From: Primula veris
Lineage: Eukaryota > Streptophyta > Magnoliopsida > Ericales > Primulaceae
Reading direction: 5' to 3'
Assembly: GCA_963682055.1 (NCBI GenBank)
Contig: OY821740.1
Span: 7,751,314-7,815,313 of the forward strand
Length of the DNA: 64,000 nucleotides
Under the pieces are notes generated by a model. The model worked only from the letters and a program-made list of their open reading frames with translations, searched no databases and had not been told where the DNA came from. A program made the position numbers and the translations under genes. Below, piece by piece: positions 36,907 to 48,785 of the stretch (position 1 is the first letter of the stretch; the number at the start of each line of letters is the position of its first letter).

Positions 36907-38668
36907 ATGGACATAATAAGCTCTCTACCAGATGAACTATTATTGATTATACTCTCATTCCTCCCAACTAAATACTCACTCCTTACAAGCATTCTCTCAT
37001 CCAGGTGGACGTATCTCTTTACTTACGTTCCATTTCTTAATTTAGATATTTTCTCACCTGATAAAATTGACGATATTGCTTCTAAAAACAATTCAGTAGA
37101 TTTTGATGACTATGATAATTCTCCATCTTTTGATTTTACTACAACTACTAGAACCAACTTCATAAATTATGTCAGCTATGTCTTAGCACATTATAATGTT
37201 AATTCAATGGATAAATTTAGACTGCATTGTGGCACGGCGGTAGATCATAGGTTTCGTTCATGGATAAACTCCGTAATATTCCGTAGTATTAAGGAAATTG
37301 ATGTTTTTGTTGTTTTTAGACAACCTGAAATGCTCACTCGAGAGATTTTCTCTTGCAAAATGCTATCGGTTTTGAAACTTCATGGGAATCTTCTTCTTGA
37401 AATTCCGGATTCTGCATGTCTTCCGTGTTTAAAGACTTTACACCTTCGACGTGTGTCTTTCATAGTTTTGTCTGGGAAAGTTTTTTCATTGTCGATATTC
37501 ATCGTACTTGAGGATTTAGTGCTTGATGATTGTATACTAGAAAATGCTGATATACTTGACCTCTCGCACCCTACTATTAGAAAGATTTTGATTAGAAGAT
37601 GTCAGGCTTACGTGCTAGTGATCATTGCTCCTAGTCTCTTATGCTTTGATTTTTTGGAATCCGGAGTTAGTGAGATTTCTGGAAAAACTAAGTTGACATC
37701 ATTGGTTAAGGCTTGTATTTCTTTGGGCTACAACTTCATTCATTCTAGTGTTATTCACAAGCTTGTTCGAGTTGTCTCTCATGCTCGACACCTCCATCTA
37801 TGTACGGAGACAGTTGAGGCAAGTGTCTTTCTTGCCCTATTAAATTTCTTATTTATTTACATAATAATTCATCCATTTCATATTCTTGTATTATCGCTGT
37901 CGGAATCAACATTTTTTTTTTAATGTTTCAATATGAATAGTTTTATAGTAATTAATTGATTGTTTTCCAAGTATGCGGAAAGCTGAAAAATAATCCCTTT
38001 TTGGATCAATAACAGCATTAAACAAAAATGTTAAATGTTCCTTTTCACCATAACATAGAAGAGAGGGTCAAGGAATTTAGGTCTAATTGTTTTCGTTCTT
38101 TTTATTGTATACTTTGTTGTGTAGATTTGTGGAAATCCTTCCAGTAACTTACCCGAATTCTCCAATCTTACCTGCTTGGAGATTGGTTATGTCTCGAGGT
38201 CAGCTTTTGCATCATTATTAGGTCTTCTGAACAGGTCAACTCACTTGGAAGCTATCATTTTTACAAAGGTGAGTTAATCATGAAAGTCAATTTTTTTATG
38301 AGCAGTTTGTCGCTTAAATGATATTTATTCGCTTTATTGAAAATGGGTTCGTTTATTGTCAGGGTTTTATCGTATCAGAATGGGAGGACGCTGATCTGAT
38401 AAGCTTCACAAGTGTGCCTTCTTGTGTGTCGTCGTATCTTAAGGAAGTTGAATTCAGAGAATTCGCGATGCAAGAGTCTGGATTCAAGTTTGAAGGCAAC
38501 TTTGTTGAGTATCTTTTAAGAAATTGTCAATTTATGAAGAAGTTGAAAATTCGATTCTATAAGAGTCGGATAGAACATGACGAGTTTACCAAGAAGTTGT
38601 TGATTTTCCCAAAATGCTCGAGGGACTGTCAGATATTGATCGACTCCAACTATGCAGCAAAAGAATGA
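36907..38668 (+). CDS. F-box/LRR/FBD protein, complete (three exons)
   Basis: The exons are 36907-37818, 38125-38268 and 38363-38668, giving 453 residues. The F-box is at residues about 2-45 (DIISSLPDELLLIILSFLPT, then SILSSRWTYLF). It is expected to bind SKP1 and make the protein a substrate adaptor of an SCF ubiquitin ligase. Degenerate LRRs span about 100-350 (EIFSCKMLSVLKLHG, SACLPCLKTLHLRRV, VLEDLVLDDC). The C-terminal FBD (exon 3) starts near VPSCVSSYLKEVEFREF and ends FPKCSRDCQILIDSNYAAKE. The start is the ATG at 36907, next to the F-box. Intron 1 appears to be GC-AG: GAG|GCAAGT to GTAG|ATT. Using the nearby GT donor instead puts a stop in exon 2. Intron 2 is GTGAGT/CAG. It has about 70 percent or more residue similarity by eye to the 41532 gene. 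Its substrate is unknown. No disabling change is seen. Confidence 0.85.
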
Positions 38669-39830
38669 AAGTCATTTTTGTTCTGTGAATCTGCAAATAA
38701 ATCTTTTTATCCATGAACAGCAAAGAAGTATCATGACAGTTTATTTTTTACCCTAATCACTTCTTTGTTTTCATAACATTTGATACTCCTTTGTTCTTGC
38801 ATTCTTGTTGTGTTAGAGGGTTATATTTAACCAGCAATATCATTTGTTTCAATTATAAACATTAGCACTACACTTGATCGTTCAGAATCAAGAAGTAATC
38901 GTCAAAAGCTTCTCAATGCATGATACTTGTTTTAAGTGTGCAAAGAGTTACATATTACTTCTCTAGTTCCGAGCCCATTATATTTTCTGACTAAAAATTA
39001 CTACTATAGAAGTAGACTATTTGAATATTTCGTAAAGAAGACGGCTTATTGTTATCATCGAAAGCGGAGTTTCTTCGCCTCGGTTAAAGTATTATCAATG
39101 AAACAAATGCGCAGTAAAAACTTATAACATTTCTTAGATTCGATGGTTTTTTGCGTTAGGTTAGAACTCCACATTCCAAAACAAGAGTAATATACGACAG
39201 AAATTTCATTTAGAGTGTAACCTACAAGTGTCATCATAAATATGCACACAATCAAACAGAAAAATAATCAGTTAGACACTCGAAAGTCGAAACCTCAAGC
39301 TGATTATTAGAAGAAGCTTTGATATTTGTTTTTATAAGCAAGAGGTTCCTTGTAGTATAAATATCTGTTTTAAATAGAACGTTTCGTAGTGAAAAAGCTT
39401 GATTGAAAGCTTAAAAAGCTCACTTTTCCGCTTTTTAGGCCGCCAAAAAGCTTACGCTTTTAGCATATCTTTTATAAAAATATTTTAGCTAAGATTTCGC
39501 TATTTAAAACACTAGATAAATGGAAGGTGCCTTTTTTTTTTTTTTTTTTTAAGATTCATCGGCCACGAGTGAACCGGCAAATAATGATCAATATAGCTAG
39601 CCCGACAACTAATATCAAAAGTTAGATGGCGTATGGTGGGTAGATGCATAAAAATCAAGCACATTGGGAAGATTATTGAGTTTTTACTATAGTCAATCTT
39701 TATTTGGGCGGAAAATATTTACTCGAGAAATTATTTTACAGGGAAATTATTTTCCTGAAAATTAATTTTCATCTGTTCGTTTATCGAGTGTTTTGTGCTA
39801 CTTGGATTTTCCATGAAAATGTATTGATTA
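38669..39830. other. Downstream flank of the first FBD gene
   Basis: The 3' flank begins with an aatctttttatccatgaaca-type phrase shared with the other copies (38700, 43345 and 45570). From 39060 to 39690 it matches the module-boundary repeat described at 36000-36320. A T/A-run at 39532-39551 interrupts it. No gene. Confidence 0.55.
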
Positions 39831-40200
39831 AGAGCACGTTTGACAACTACTTTTGTAGTAAAAAAATTGCTTTTACAATAAGAAAAAAAATTGCTCAAAC
39901 TAATCTCCTTTTAAAAAACAATGAGAAAAAACTTGCTTAAAATGAGTCATTTATAACTCATTTTTACAAGTGTTTGGCAATACTTGGATTTTCTATAAAA
40001 AAAATCTTGACTAATGGTGCGTTTGGCATCGACTTTTGTATTCAAAATTTGTTTTTACAATGAGAAAAAACTTCTTCAAAATAAGCTGATTTTAAAAAAT
40101 AATGAGAAAAAACTTACTTAAAATAAGTCACTTGTAGGTTTTTTAGCTGTTAATGACTTATAACTTATTTTTGTTTATTAGTCATTTTTTACTTATTGAT
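39831..40200. repeat. Tandem duplication of about 185 bp
   Basis: The segment gcacgtttgacaactac, continuing through tttttacaataagaaaaaa, ccttttaaaaaacaatgag and cttaaaatgagtca (39836-39950), recurs at 40018-40135 as gcgtttggcatcgactttt and so on. The preceding acttggattttc phrase is repeated too. It resembles an ordinary plant nonautonomous repeat; no ORF. Confidence 0.7.
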
Positions 40201-41394
40201 GACTTGTAAATATACAAAATAATTTATTTGAAAAACTTTCACTTTTGGTGATTTTTGTGTGTAAAAGCTAAAAAGTACTCAAATTCCTAACTTTTCTGAT
40301 TTTTAGCTTTTTTCGCAAAAACAAACTTTGAAAAGATAAAAAGGCTGATATATCAAACATAAATAATTTTTTAATTAAAAAACAAAAAAAAAATAAAGAA
40401 AATATAATATATGTATTCGTGAAAACGATATCTTTGTAAAATGTTTTCCGCCAAATATTGGGATTAGTCAATTTCCCTTTGTTTTACTAAAGAAATGAAA
40501 AATATTTTTTTTAATTTGTTATTTTCCTATCAATCAATCATGCGTAAAATACATTTTCCCAAAAAAATATTTTCCTTCTAATTTCTCCTTGAAACAAACA
40601 TAGCCATAGCTTTCGTAATATTGGTATTTTATTTGAAGAAAAAAATATGTTTCTCGTTTCTTATTTACTAATACTTTGTATATGTTTGTTTTGGGCAAAA
40701 ATAAACGAAAGTAAACTTTTAAGGGTAAAATAAAATTCCCTGATGTTTGGTTTAAACTTTAAAGGCAAGCATAATATTTTTGGGGAATTATTTTCCAGAA
40801 ATTAAGGAAACCCCACAAAAAAGAGAGTAAACATTTGCCAAAATCTGCACATACATGTTCCAGCGAAATAAATAAAAATGAGATCTTTTTCATTTCCTTT
40901 TCGTTATTTCATTCCAATACAACAAAGCAAATAATTTGATTATATTAATTCTCATCATTGGTTGAACTATCTCATATGTTTTAATCAAGATTAAAATTAA
41001 AACTTGTATTTCCTGGTTGATAACTTAAACAAAACTGTACAACTTTTATCCATGTTTAGTATGCGTAGATGGATTGAAAGGAGATTGTTCACATAAACAA
41101 TTATTTCTATACTAATTAACTGTGGTGGTTGATCTCACTAATTTTTGTAAACTTGCATGTATTTTTTAATACTTATGACCTTGATTTGATGTTGTTTATC
41201 TTAAAAAAAAAATTAATTTTTAAACAACAATAATATACAATTTTTTTAATTGTACATATAAAAAGAAACAACTCAAATAAGATTTTTTTAAAAATATTTA
41301 AATGGAATATTTCTTATACGCCAAACATGGGATTTTCCGCCCGGATCACTAGTATAAAGTTAAGGGTACAATATTAAAAACAAATAAAAAGTAA
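40201..41394. other. AT-rich spacer
   Basis: No ORF with a domain and no clear element. A and T runs dominate. Confidence 0.5.
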
Positions 41395-41531
41395 GGGGCC
41401 ATTTGAGTAATTGCATTGACAAAATAAAAACACTTAGTCAATACATTTACACTCGCTTTCTCTCTCTATCTGAGTGTTTATATTTAAATAATTTCCGGCG
41501 GAGAACTCGGCAGTAATCTAGGTTTAACAAA
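41395..41531 (+). promoter_or_regulatory. Promoter and leader of the second F-box/FBD gene
   Basis: A paralogous block to 36760-36906 and 49470-49610: aaaaagtaaggggccatttg, then a ctttctctctctatctgag CT tract, gtttatatttaaat (possible TATA at 41478-41488) and ccggcggagaactcggcag just ahead of the ATG. Confidence 0.5.
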
Positions 41532-43309
41532 ATGAGGCACGTAGACAGAATCAGTTCTCTGCCAACTGAACTACTGTTGATCATACTCTCGTTCCTTCCA
41601 ACGAGATATTCCGTTCGTACGAGCATTCTATCCACGAGGTGGAGGTATCTATTTACATTCGTACCATTTCTTGATCTGGATATATTCAGACCTGATGAAA
41701 GCGACGGTATTATTACTAAATACACTTTAATAAATCTTGTTGACTATGATTATTCTCCATCTTTTGATTTGACTACAACGGCTAGAGCCAACTTCATGAA
41801 TTATGTGAGCTCTGTCTTGTCACATTATAATGTTAATCCCATGGAAAAATTTAAACTACATTGCGGGACAGCGGTAGATCATAGGTTTGCTTCATGGATC
41901 AATTCCGTAATATTCCGTAAAGTTAAGGAAATTGATGTTTTTGTGGTACTTAGACATCTTGAACCGCTCACTCGAGATATTTTCTCTTACGAAATGTTGT
42001 CTGTATTGAAACTTCATGGGAGATTTTTTCTTGAATTTCCGCAATCTGCATGTCTTGCATGTTTGAAAACTTTACACCTCCGACATGTATCTCTCGTTGT
42101 TTTGTATGGGAAGGTATTGTCCTTGTCGATATTTCCTGTGCTTGAGGATTTAGTGCTTGATAATTGTGAACTACAAAGCATTCATACTTTCGATTTCTCC
42201 CACCCTACTATTAAGGAGATTTCGATTCGAAGATGCAAGTGTTTCATGGTGGTGATCAATGCTCCTAGTCTTTTATACTTTGAGTTTTTGGAATCCGGAG
42301 CTTGGGGATTTTATGGAGAACCTAAGTTGACATCATTGATTGAAGCGCGTATTTCTACTTTTTTGCTCTACAACTTCCTTTCCGCTCATGTTATTAAGAT
42401 TCTTGTTCATGCTGTCTCTCACGCTCGACATCTCTATCTGTGTACACATACAATTGAGGCAAGTCTATCTCTCTCCCTTGTAATTTGCTTATTATTTACA
42501 TAATAATTCGTCCATTTCAAATTTCTGTTTTATCGCTGCCGAGATCAAAATTTATTTCCTTTTCTGTCTTATAATGGTTCAAATTATCTCATGATGAGTA
42601 GTTTTATAGCAATAATTAATTGATTGTTATACACGTATGCAGAATACCGGGAAATAGTCCCTTTTTATCAATAACATGGTAAACGATATTTTTCACCATC
42701 ATTATGGAAAGGAGGATTTAAAAGTTTAGGACTGATTTTTTTTTCTATTTTTTCTACTTTGTTGTATAGTATGCTTTTGGGACTCCTTACAGCGAACTAC
42801 CCACATTCTCCAATCTTACTTGTTTGGAGATTGGATACTTCTCGAGGTCCGCTTTTGCATCGTTAATGAGTCTACTGAACAGGTCAACTCACTTGGAAGC
42901 TATAATTTTTACGAAGGTGAGTTAATGAAAGTCCAATTTTTTTTATGAGCAGTTTGCCGTCTTAATGATATTTATATGATTTATTTAATATTGGTTTGTT
43001 CATTGCCAGGGTTTTATAAATAGGGAGAACAACGAGTTGATAAGCTTCGCAAGTGTTCCTTCTTGCGTGTCGTTGTATCTTAAGAACGTTGAATTCAGAG
43101 AATTCGCAATGCAAAAGATTGGATTAACGTTTGAAGGCCAGTTGGTCGAGTATTTCTTAAGAAATTGCCGGTTGCTGAAGAATTTAAAAATTCGATTCTA
43201 TAAAAGTCGGAAAGGACAAGATGAGTTTATCAAGAAGCTGTTGACCTTCCCAAAATGCTCGACGGATTGCCAGATTTTGATCCAGTCCAACTATGCGACA
43301 AGACAATAA
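41532..43309 (+). CDS. F-box/LRR/FBD protein, complete (three exons)
   Basis: The exons are 41532-42458, 42770-42916 and 43010-43309, giving 457 residues. The F-box is at residues 4-46 (DRISSLPTELLLIILSFLPT, then SILSTRWRYLFTFVPFLDLD). The LRR body has EMLSVLKLHG, SACLACLKTLHLRHV, FPVLEDLVLDNC and APSLLYFEFLESG. Exon 2 reads FSNLTCLEIGYFSRSAFA and NRSTHLEAIIFTK. The FBD begins VPSCVSLYLKNVEFREFAMQ and ends FPKCSTDCQILIQSNYATRQ. Intron 1 again uses GAG|GCAAGT with an AG acceptor (TATAG at 42765-42769), in phase 0. Intron 2 is GTGAGT/CCAG. The likely role is an SCF adaptor with unknown substrate. It is a tandem duplicate of the 36907 gene, which lies one module upstream. No frameshift or stop is seen, so it may be functional. 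Confidence 0.85.
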
Positions 43310-43960
43310 AATTTATGTTTGTAGTGCATGTGAATCTGGTGATCAATCTTTTTATCCATGAACAACAAAGAGAATCTTGAACCTCTTCAAATTTCTATTT
43401 CATGTCGTGCATTTATTTAGTTTTATTTTATGTCCGGTGACTCTCAGTGATGATAAATCCTTTTTATTTTCTTTAACTTTGCATATTGATCTTTATAAAG
43501 ATGTACCGGCTTTAGTGGGGGGGTTACTCCATTCAGCCAATCTGTTACTCTTCTCTATCTTTCAGGAGTTCTATGTGTTTAATTAATTATTTAGTATTGA
43601 TAAATTTTGCTCGTCGTATTGGTTTCTTTTATTCCTTTTGTTCGTTTGGCGGTTGGGTTATGGATATAATTGTTATTTTGGGCAGGTAACTGATGATAAC
43701 TTCTTCTTTTTTTTGTGATTTTTCGCCGTTTTGTGTGTATTTTCACTCTGCATCTCTTTCTCCTTATGGAAACAGTTTGGAATTTAGCTAGAGTTTGCTT
43801 AACCTTCTAAGCTGCGTCAATCTGGTTCATGACATTTGATTTTATTAATTAGGAAACTCGAGGTGAATACAAGAGGTGGTAATTGCAGGTTACTAGGACT
43901 TTTTATCCTTTTAAGGGAGTTAACCAGAGCCTACGGTGGCTAATTTGTATCGGATCTTCG
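43310..43960. other. Downstream flank of the second FBD gene
   Basis: From about 43340 to 44290 the sequence is repeated at about 45570-46690 (for example gctcgtcgtattggtttctt at 43608 and 45852). It was therefore duplicated with the neighbouring FBD fragment. No gene. Confidence 0.6.
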
Positions 43961-44300
43961 AAATGGTTTCTACCTTTAAAGTGAGAGGTGAATGTTGGCT
44001 TAAACATCTGCCTAGTACTGTGTACCTCCCATGTTTTCAAAACTTTACACCTTCATAACGTAATTCTCAATTTTCAGTCAAGAGTTTTTTTGTCAAAATT
44101 TCGGTAGTTGAGATTTATTGCTCCACAGTTTTCAGTCAACTTATTCGTGTGAAGCTTCTCAATTAAGCACTGATGCTTTGGGTATTTTTTCACCTCTGGG
44201 ATTTTGTGTGTGCTCATATTAGTCCTCAACCCGACTTATTTCATGATGTTGAGAATATTTCCAAACTTCTTTATGTTGTTTCTCATGCTCAACATCTCTG
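43961..44300 (+). pseudogene. Relic of LRR region of an F-box/FBD gene
   Basis: A short block near 43970-44060 encodes the equivalent of MVSTFKVRGECWLKHLPS and VYLPC, matching the KMLSVLKLHG/SACLPCLKTLHL block of the intact genes. Near 44190-44300 a second block reads HDVENISKLLYVVSHAQHLC, matching VVSHARHL at the end of exon 1. The frame is broken between them and no F-box is present. Similar relics lie at 46310-46740 and 49621-49770. Confidence 0.7.
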
Positions 44301-44409
44301 TCTTATGTTGTGTTTAATGAGGAAAAGTTTTTATTGTGCCCTAATCACCTCCTTGTTTTACTCCTTTGTCCTCTCATTCTTGTTGCTTCAGGGGGCTATA
44401 TTTACGGGG

Positions 44410-44740
44410 AATATCATTTATTTCATCGTCCTTGTATTAACTTTTAGACTTGGATACGTGCTTTACTCCTTTGCGGAATATTTGAATGTCATGGAGAAGG
44501 GCCTTGTTGTAATGAAGGCTGATGCGTGCTTGGTGGAAGACATGACAAGAGAGAATACGATATACTTGGTTGATGAATGAGTTTTGGAGTGTGAATTTCA
44601 GTGGCAAAGTGTTTGGGAAGTAGATAAGGAGAAAAAAGCACATTCGGAGCGGTAGTCTTTGTCTCGTAAGTAAGGAGAGGAAAGGGTTTCTGTGCATCAC
44701 TCGCGGGGCTGGTTAATAAGGGGATACTAGAGACTTTGTT
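44410..44740 (+). pseudogene. Unidentified charged coding fragment, first copy (broken)
   Basis: The frame reads LNVMEKGLVVMKADACLVED, then MTRENTIYLVDE, hits a stop at 44578, and continues in frame with VLECEFQWQSVWEVDKEKKA before further stops. The same peptide family reads through without the stop at 49941-50183. I do not recognise the protein. Stops in this copy indicate decay. Confidence 0.5.
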
Positions 44741-45027
44741 GCTCAAGTGTTTCAAAGGTAAAAAGCAAAAAACAAGAAAGTAATAATGTTAAGATGAAAA
44801 CTGAAAAGGCTTTGCTTGTGAAGCTTTAAATTTAAATCCAATGAGCTATACGCTTTCTTGTTTATTTAATTGATGCTTGTATAGGTTCTTGTTCTGTGGA
44901 GCAATTCTTTTATGAGCTCTTATAAGCAGTTTTGTTCTACAATGCAATGGAAGGAAAAAAAAATGACAATACTTGGTTAATTATTTTAAGTTCGTACAAT
45001 ACAGTTGGGAGTACTACAAAAAACATT

Positions 45028-45533
45028 ATCCAATCTTACCTGCTTGGAGATTGGTTACATCTCGAGGGATGCTTTTTCATCATTACCATATCTCCTGAAT
45101 AGGTCACCTCACCTGGAAGCTATCATTTTTACGAAGGTGATCTAATGAAGGTTCAAATTTTAATGAGCAGTTTGTTGAATGGTAATTATTTGCTTAATTT
45201 AATATCCGTGTGTTCATTCATTGTCAGGGTTTTATTCCGTTCAAATGGGAGGACAGTGATCTTATAAGCTTGACAACTAGTGTACCTTCTTGTGTGTCTC
45301 TGTATGTGAAGGAAGTTGAATTCAGAGAATTCGCGGTGCGAGAGGCTGGATCCAACATTGAGGGCAAATTGGTCGAGTATTTTTTGAGAAATTGCAAATT
45401 TCTTGATAAGTTGAAAATTCGATTCTACAAGAGAGATATAGAACAAGATGAGTTTACCAATAAGTTGCTGACCTTCCCAAAATGCTCAAGGGGCTGTCAA
45501 ATCTTGATCGACTCCAGCTATGCGACAAAATGA
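45028..45533 (+). pseudogene. FBD C-terminal fragment (exons 2 and 3 only)
   Basis: The exon 2 part at about 45028-45137 reads LSNLTCLEIGYISRDAFSS and LNRSPHLEAIIFTK. Exon 3 at 45228-45533 is fully open: VPSCVSLYVKEVEFREFAV through FPKCSRGCQILIDSSYATK and a stop. The F-box and most LRRs are absent, and the intron 2 donor has changed to GTGATC. The FBD sequence is well preserved, so loss of the rest is recent or the fragment is used as an exon elsewhere. Confidence 0.75.
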
Positions 45534-46309
45534 TGAAAGTTATTTTTGTAGTGTGAATGTGGATACCAATCTTTTCATCCATAAACAACAAAATAAAGTC
45601 TTGAACCTCTTCAAATTTCTATTTCAAGTCGTGGATTTTTTTCTTATTATATGTCTGAGGACTGCCATGATGATAAAATCTTCTTTTTTTTTTCTTTTTT
45701 TTTTCAGCATATCGATCTTTATAAAGAAGTGCCGAATTTAGTGGAGGTTTACTCCATTGAGCCAATTTGTTACTCTTCTCTAAGTTTCAGGAGTTCTATT
45801 TGTTTAAATAATTCTTTAGCATTGTTATTGGCTTCTGATTTCTCATAATTTTGCTCGTCGTATTGGTTTCTTTTATTCCTTTTGTCTGATTGGCGTTTGG
45901 GTTATACATATATCTGTTATTGTTGGCAGGTAATTGATAATTACCTTGTCCGTTGTGCTTTTTCGTCGTTTTGCCTGTTGTTTCACTTTGCACTTGTTTC
46001 TCCTTATGGTAACAGTTCTGGATTTAGCTAGAGTTTTAGCTAAACCTTCTATATGCTGCGTCAATCTGGTTGGCGACTTTTGATTTTATTAATTGGGAAA
46101 ACTCAGAGGTGAATACAAGAGGATGGGTAATTGATGGTTACTAAAACTCTTTATTCTTTTAATTAAGTTAATTGACCAGAGCCTTGGGAGGCCCCTTCAA
46201 GAATGATCTTCACCGACTGCCAGTTTCTGGACATGATTTGGGATAATCACTTCAGTCAACTTCTTCAATTTCCATCTCAAATAAATAATCAAAGCTAATT
46301 CGTATCGGA

Positions 46310-47445
46310 TCCTTGAAATGCCCTCTACCTTGAAAGTGAGAGGTGAATATTGGCTTAAACTTCCAAGTTCTGTGTGCCTCCCATGTTTTGAAAACTTTAC
46401 GCCTTCATAACGTAATTCTCAATTTTCAGCTGAGAATTTTTTGTCAAAATTTCCCATATTGGATATTTATTGTTCCACAATTGTGATTTTCAAAATGTTG
46501 ATGTGCTCGACTTTTCCCAACCCATTCGTGTGAAGCTTCTCAATTAAGGACTGATATGGTTACAAACTCCTGATCAATGTTCCTCGGCTTTTATGCTTTG
46601 GCTATTTTAATCTCTGTAAATTTCTTTGTTGTGCTGATCATACTTTTCCCCAGCCCGACTTATTTCATGATGGTGAGAATATTACCAGGCTTCTTTGTAC
46701 TGTCTCTCATGCTTAACATCTCTACCTATCAAAATGTTTAATGGAAACAAGTTTTGTTTTTTTGCCCTAATCACTCCCTTGTTTTCGTAACATCGTTATA
46801 ATATACTCCTTTGTTCTCGCACTCTTTGTTCTTTAGGAGGTTATATTTTACCGGCAATATCATTTATTTCATCTCATTAGTATTAACTTTTAGACTTGGC
46901 AATTGGATACTACTGTATTTATTGCACTTAATTGTCGAAGTTAGACATAAATTAAAGGGGGAACCGAGCCAATATGCTGAAACTGGGAGAAAGAATATTG
47001 GTTTAATTGTTATCTCTACGTACATTGGCCGGTGTGTGTAGGCTTTGAAGGTTCTATTCAGGATTTACCCAAGTTCCAGAAGCTTTACCTATTTGGAAGC
47101 TGGTGGTAACTCAAAGTTCGCTTTGGAACTATTACCAGACCTTTGAGTAGGTCTGGCCATAAAGATTCAAGAGGTTCTCGTGTCTTTGCCGAAGTGAGTT
47201 AATGAGAGTTTTAGTTATTTATGAGTTGCATCTATGGTATTAGGTCATGATAAATTAATGATATTGTCTCTATTTTTGTCCATTGGCAAGGAGTTTAGCA
47301 ATGAAGAATCCGATGACACTGAACAACTATGTTTCCAGAATGTAACCTCGCCGGTATCCAGAAATCTTTAAGAAACAGAACTTACAGAATACTCAATGCA
47401 GGAAAATGAATGCAAGGTGGTGGAGCAGCTGTCAGTACTTATTAA
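46310..47445 (+). pseudogene. Highly degenerate F-box/FBD gene copy
   Basis: Relics occur in gene order. An LRR block (STLKVRGEYWLKLPSSVCLP-like) lies at 46320-46385. A VSHA-type block is near 46700. An exon 2 block (PEVPEALPIWKLVVT-like in a shifted frame, with a ccgaagtgagtt donor) lies at 47060-47200. An exon 3 block (EFSNEESDDTEQLCFQNV, then EYSMQENECKVVEQ) lies at 47292-47440 with an in-frame stop. The last block is closest to the pseudogene at 15520-16893, so it comes from a different subfamily than the two intact genes. Confidence 0.65.
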
Positions 47446-48288
47446 TTATTATTACAAAAAAAGCCCTAGTTCTGGAGATAAATAATAGTCTTCATGAGCA
47501 TGTGGTTCCATCTGGTTCAAATAGAAGGCACCTTTACTGAGTTTTTACAGATAATAATGATCAATAACCACTAAAGGTGGACATGATGATTGTTTTTAAA
47601 AGTTAGATAATTTATATATGAAGGGTAAGTTATATAAAAGATAAAACTCAAGTACATACGAGAAATTTTCAAAACATCCATATATTCTTCATAGAGATTA
47701 CTTGCGTTACCCATAGTTGATAGGAAAGTAATTTCCCCTTTTCAAAAGCAGTTTTATTCTGGTTTATCGTTTCCTGCTTCACTATCTTTATAAAAAGAAG
47801 CTCTGTGTTGTCTTTTACATGACTACATTCATGTTTCTTGTTTTACTTTCCTTTTATGCTTCCGGAAGTGACAAAAAGTGTCTTACCACTTAAGTAATTT
47901 TCTTGACACAAGAAAACATTTCAAAACAACAACGAAACTGTTTGTAACTATACGGCTTGTTGATGAAAACTCAGCAGCACTATAACAACAACGAAACTGT
48001 TTGTAACTACACTTTTTTGTCTAGGTTGATGCTTGTATATAGGTTCTAGTTCCGTGAAATGATTATTTTTTATATCAAAAAGTGAAATGATTTTCACCTG
48101 AAACTGTTTAATGATCCATCTTTGACGCGGAAGTATTATCAACAACGAAACAGATGCAAAATAAAACATACAGCACTTCTTAGATTCTGCGATTTTTACC
48201 AAAGTTAAAACTCAACATTCCAAAAGAGGGTACAATACTACTAAATTTCGTTTAAGAAAATAACAGTACATAAGTTACTGGTTTGTAA
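47446..48288. other. Module boundary and spacer
   Basis: 47490-47610 matches the boundary repeat of 36000-36320. At 47926-48010 there is a tandem duplication of aacaacgaaactgtttgtaa, and a partial copy (47948-47989) of the foldback element that lies at 48289-48395. The 48080-48240 stretch matches 39060-39200. No gene. Confidence 0.55.
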
Positions 48289-48395
48289 CTATACGGCTTG
48301 TTGATGAAAACTCAGCAGCACTATAACAACAATTATCAACACTTAGTAACAGTCGTTGCTATATTGTTGCTGAATTTCATCAACAAGTCGTATAG
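48289..48395. repeat. Foldback (hairpin) element, 107 bp
   Basis: The left arm begins ctatacggcttgttgatgaa and contains tcagcagcactataacaac. The right arm ends with ttcatcaacaagtcgtatag and contains the complementary ttgttgctgaa. Transcribed, it would form a hairpin with arms of about 42 bases and several mismatches. A left-arm-only copy is at 47948-47989. Confidence 0.75.
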
Positions 48396-48529
48396 TATCA
48401 GATAAACTTTTATAAAACTGTTGATATCCCGTGTTTTTTTAGTGAACGTTTTTTAGTGAACGAGTTAGAGTTGATTCGTAAGTTTATTATGGGAAGCATC
48501 TTTGAAATTAAATCAGTTTTTTTGAACAA

Positions 48530-48720
48530 GAGGCTCCATGTTCCATTTACAAATTATAGATACATCAGTCACCACAACCAGTGAACCAACAAAAAATGAT
48601 CAATTACGTACGTAAAATGTAAACTCGAAGATAATTTTAAAAGTTAGATAGTGTATGGGAGATAAATGCATAAAATTCAACTACATTTGGAAGATTACTT
48701 GAGGTGTGCCTATAGCTTTC
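48530..48720. repeat. Duplicated FBD-module flank
   Basis: Related to 36050-36200 and 39560-39680: gtgaaccaacaaaaaatgat, then agttagatagtgtatggg and gcataaaattcaactac. Confidence 0.65.
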
Positions 48721-48785
48721 ATAAAACTGGTTTTCCATTTGAAAAAAAACTATGTTACTCTTTCCTTGTTTACTAAATATACATA

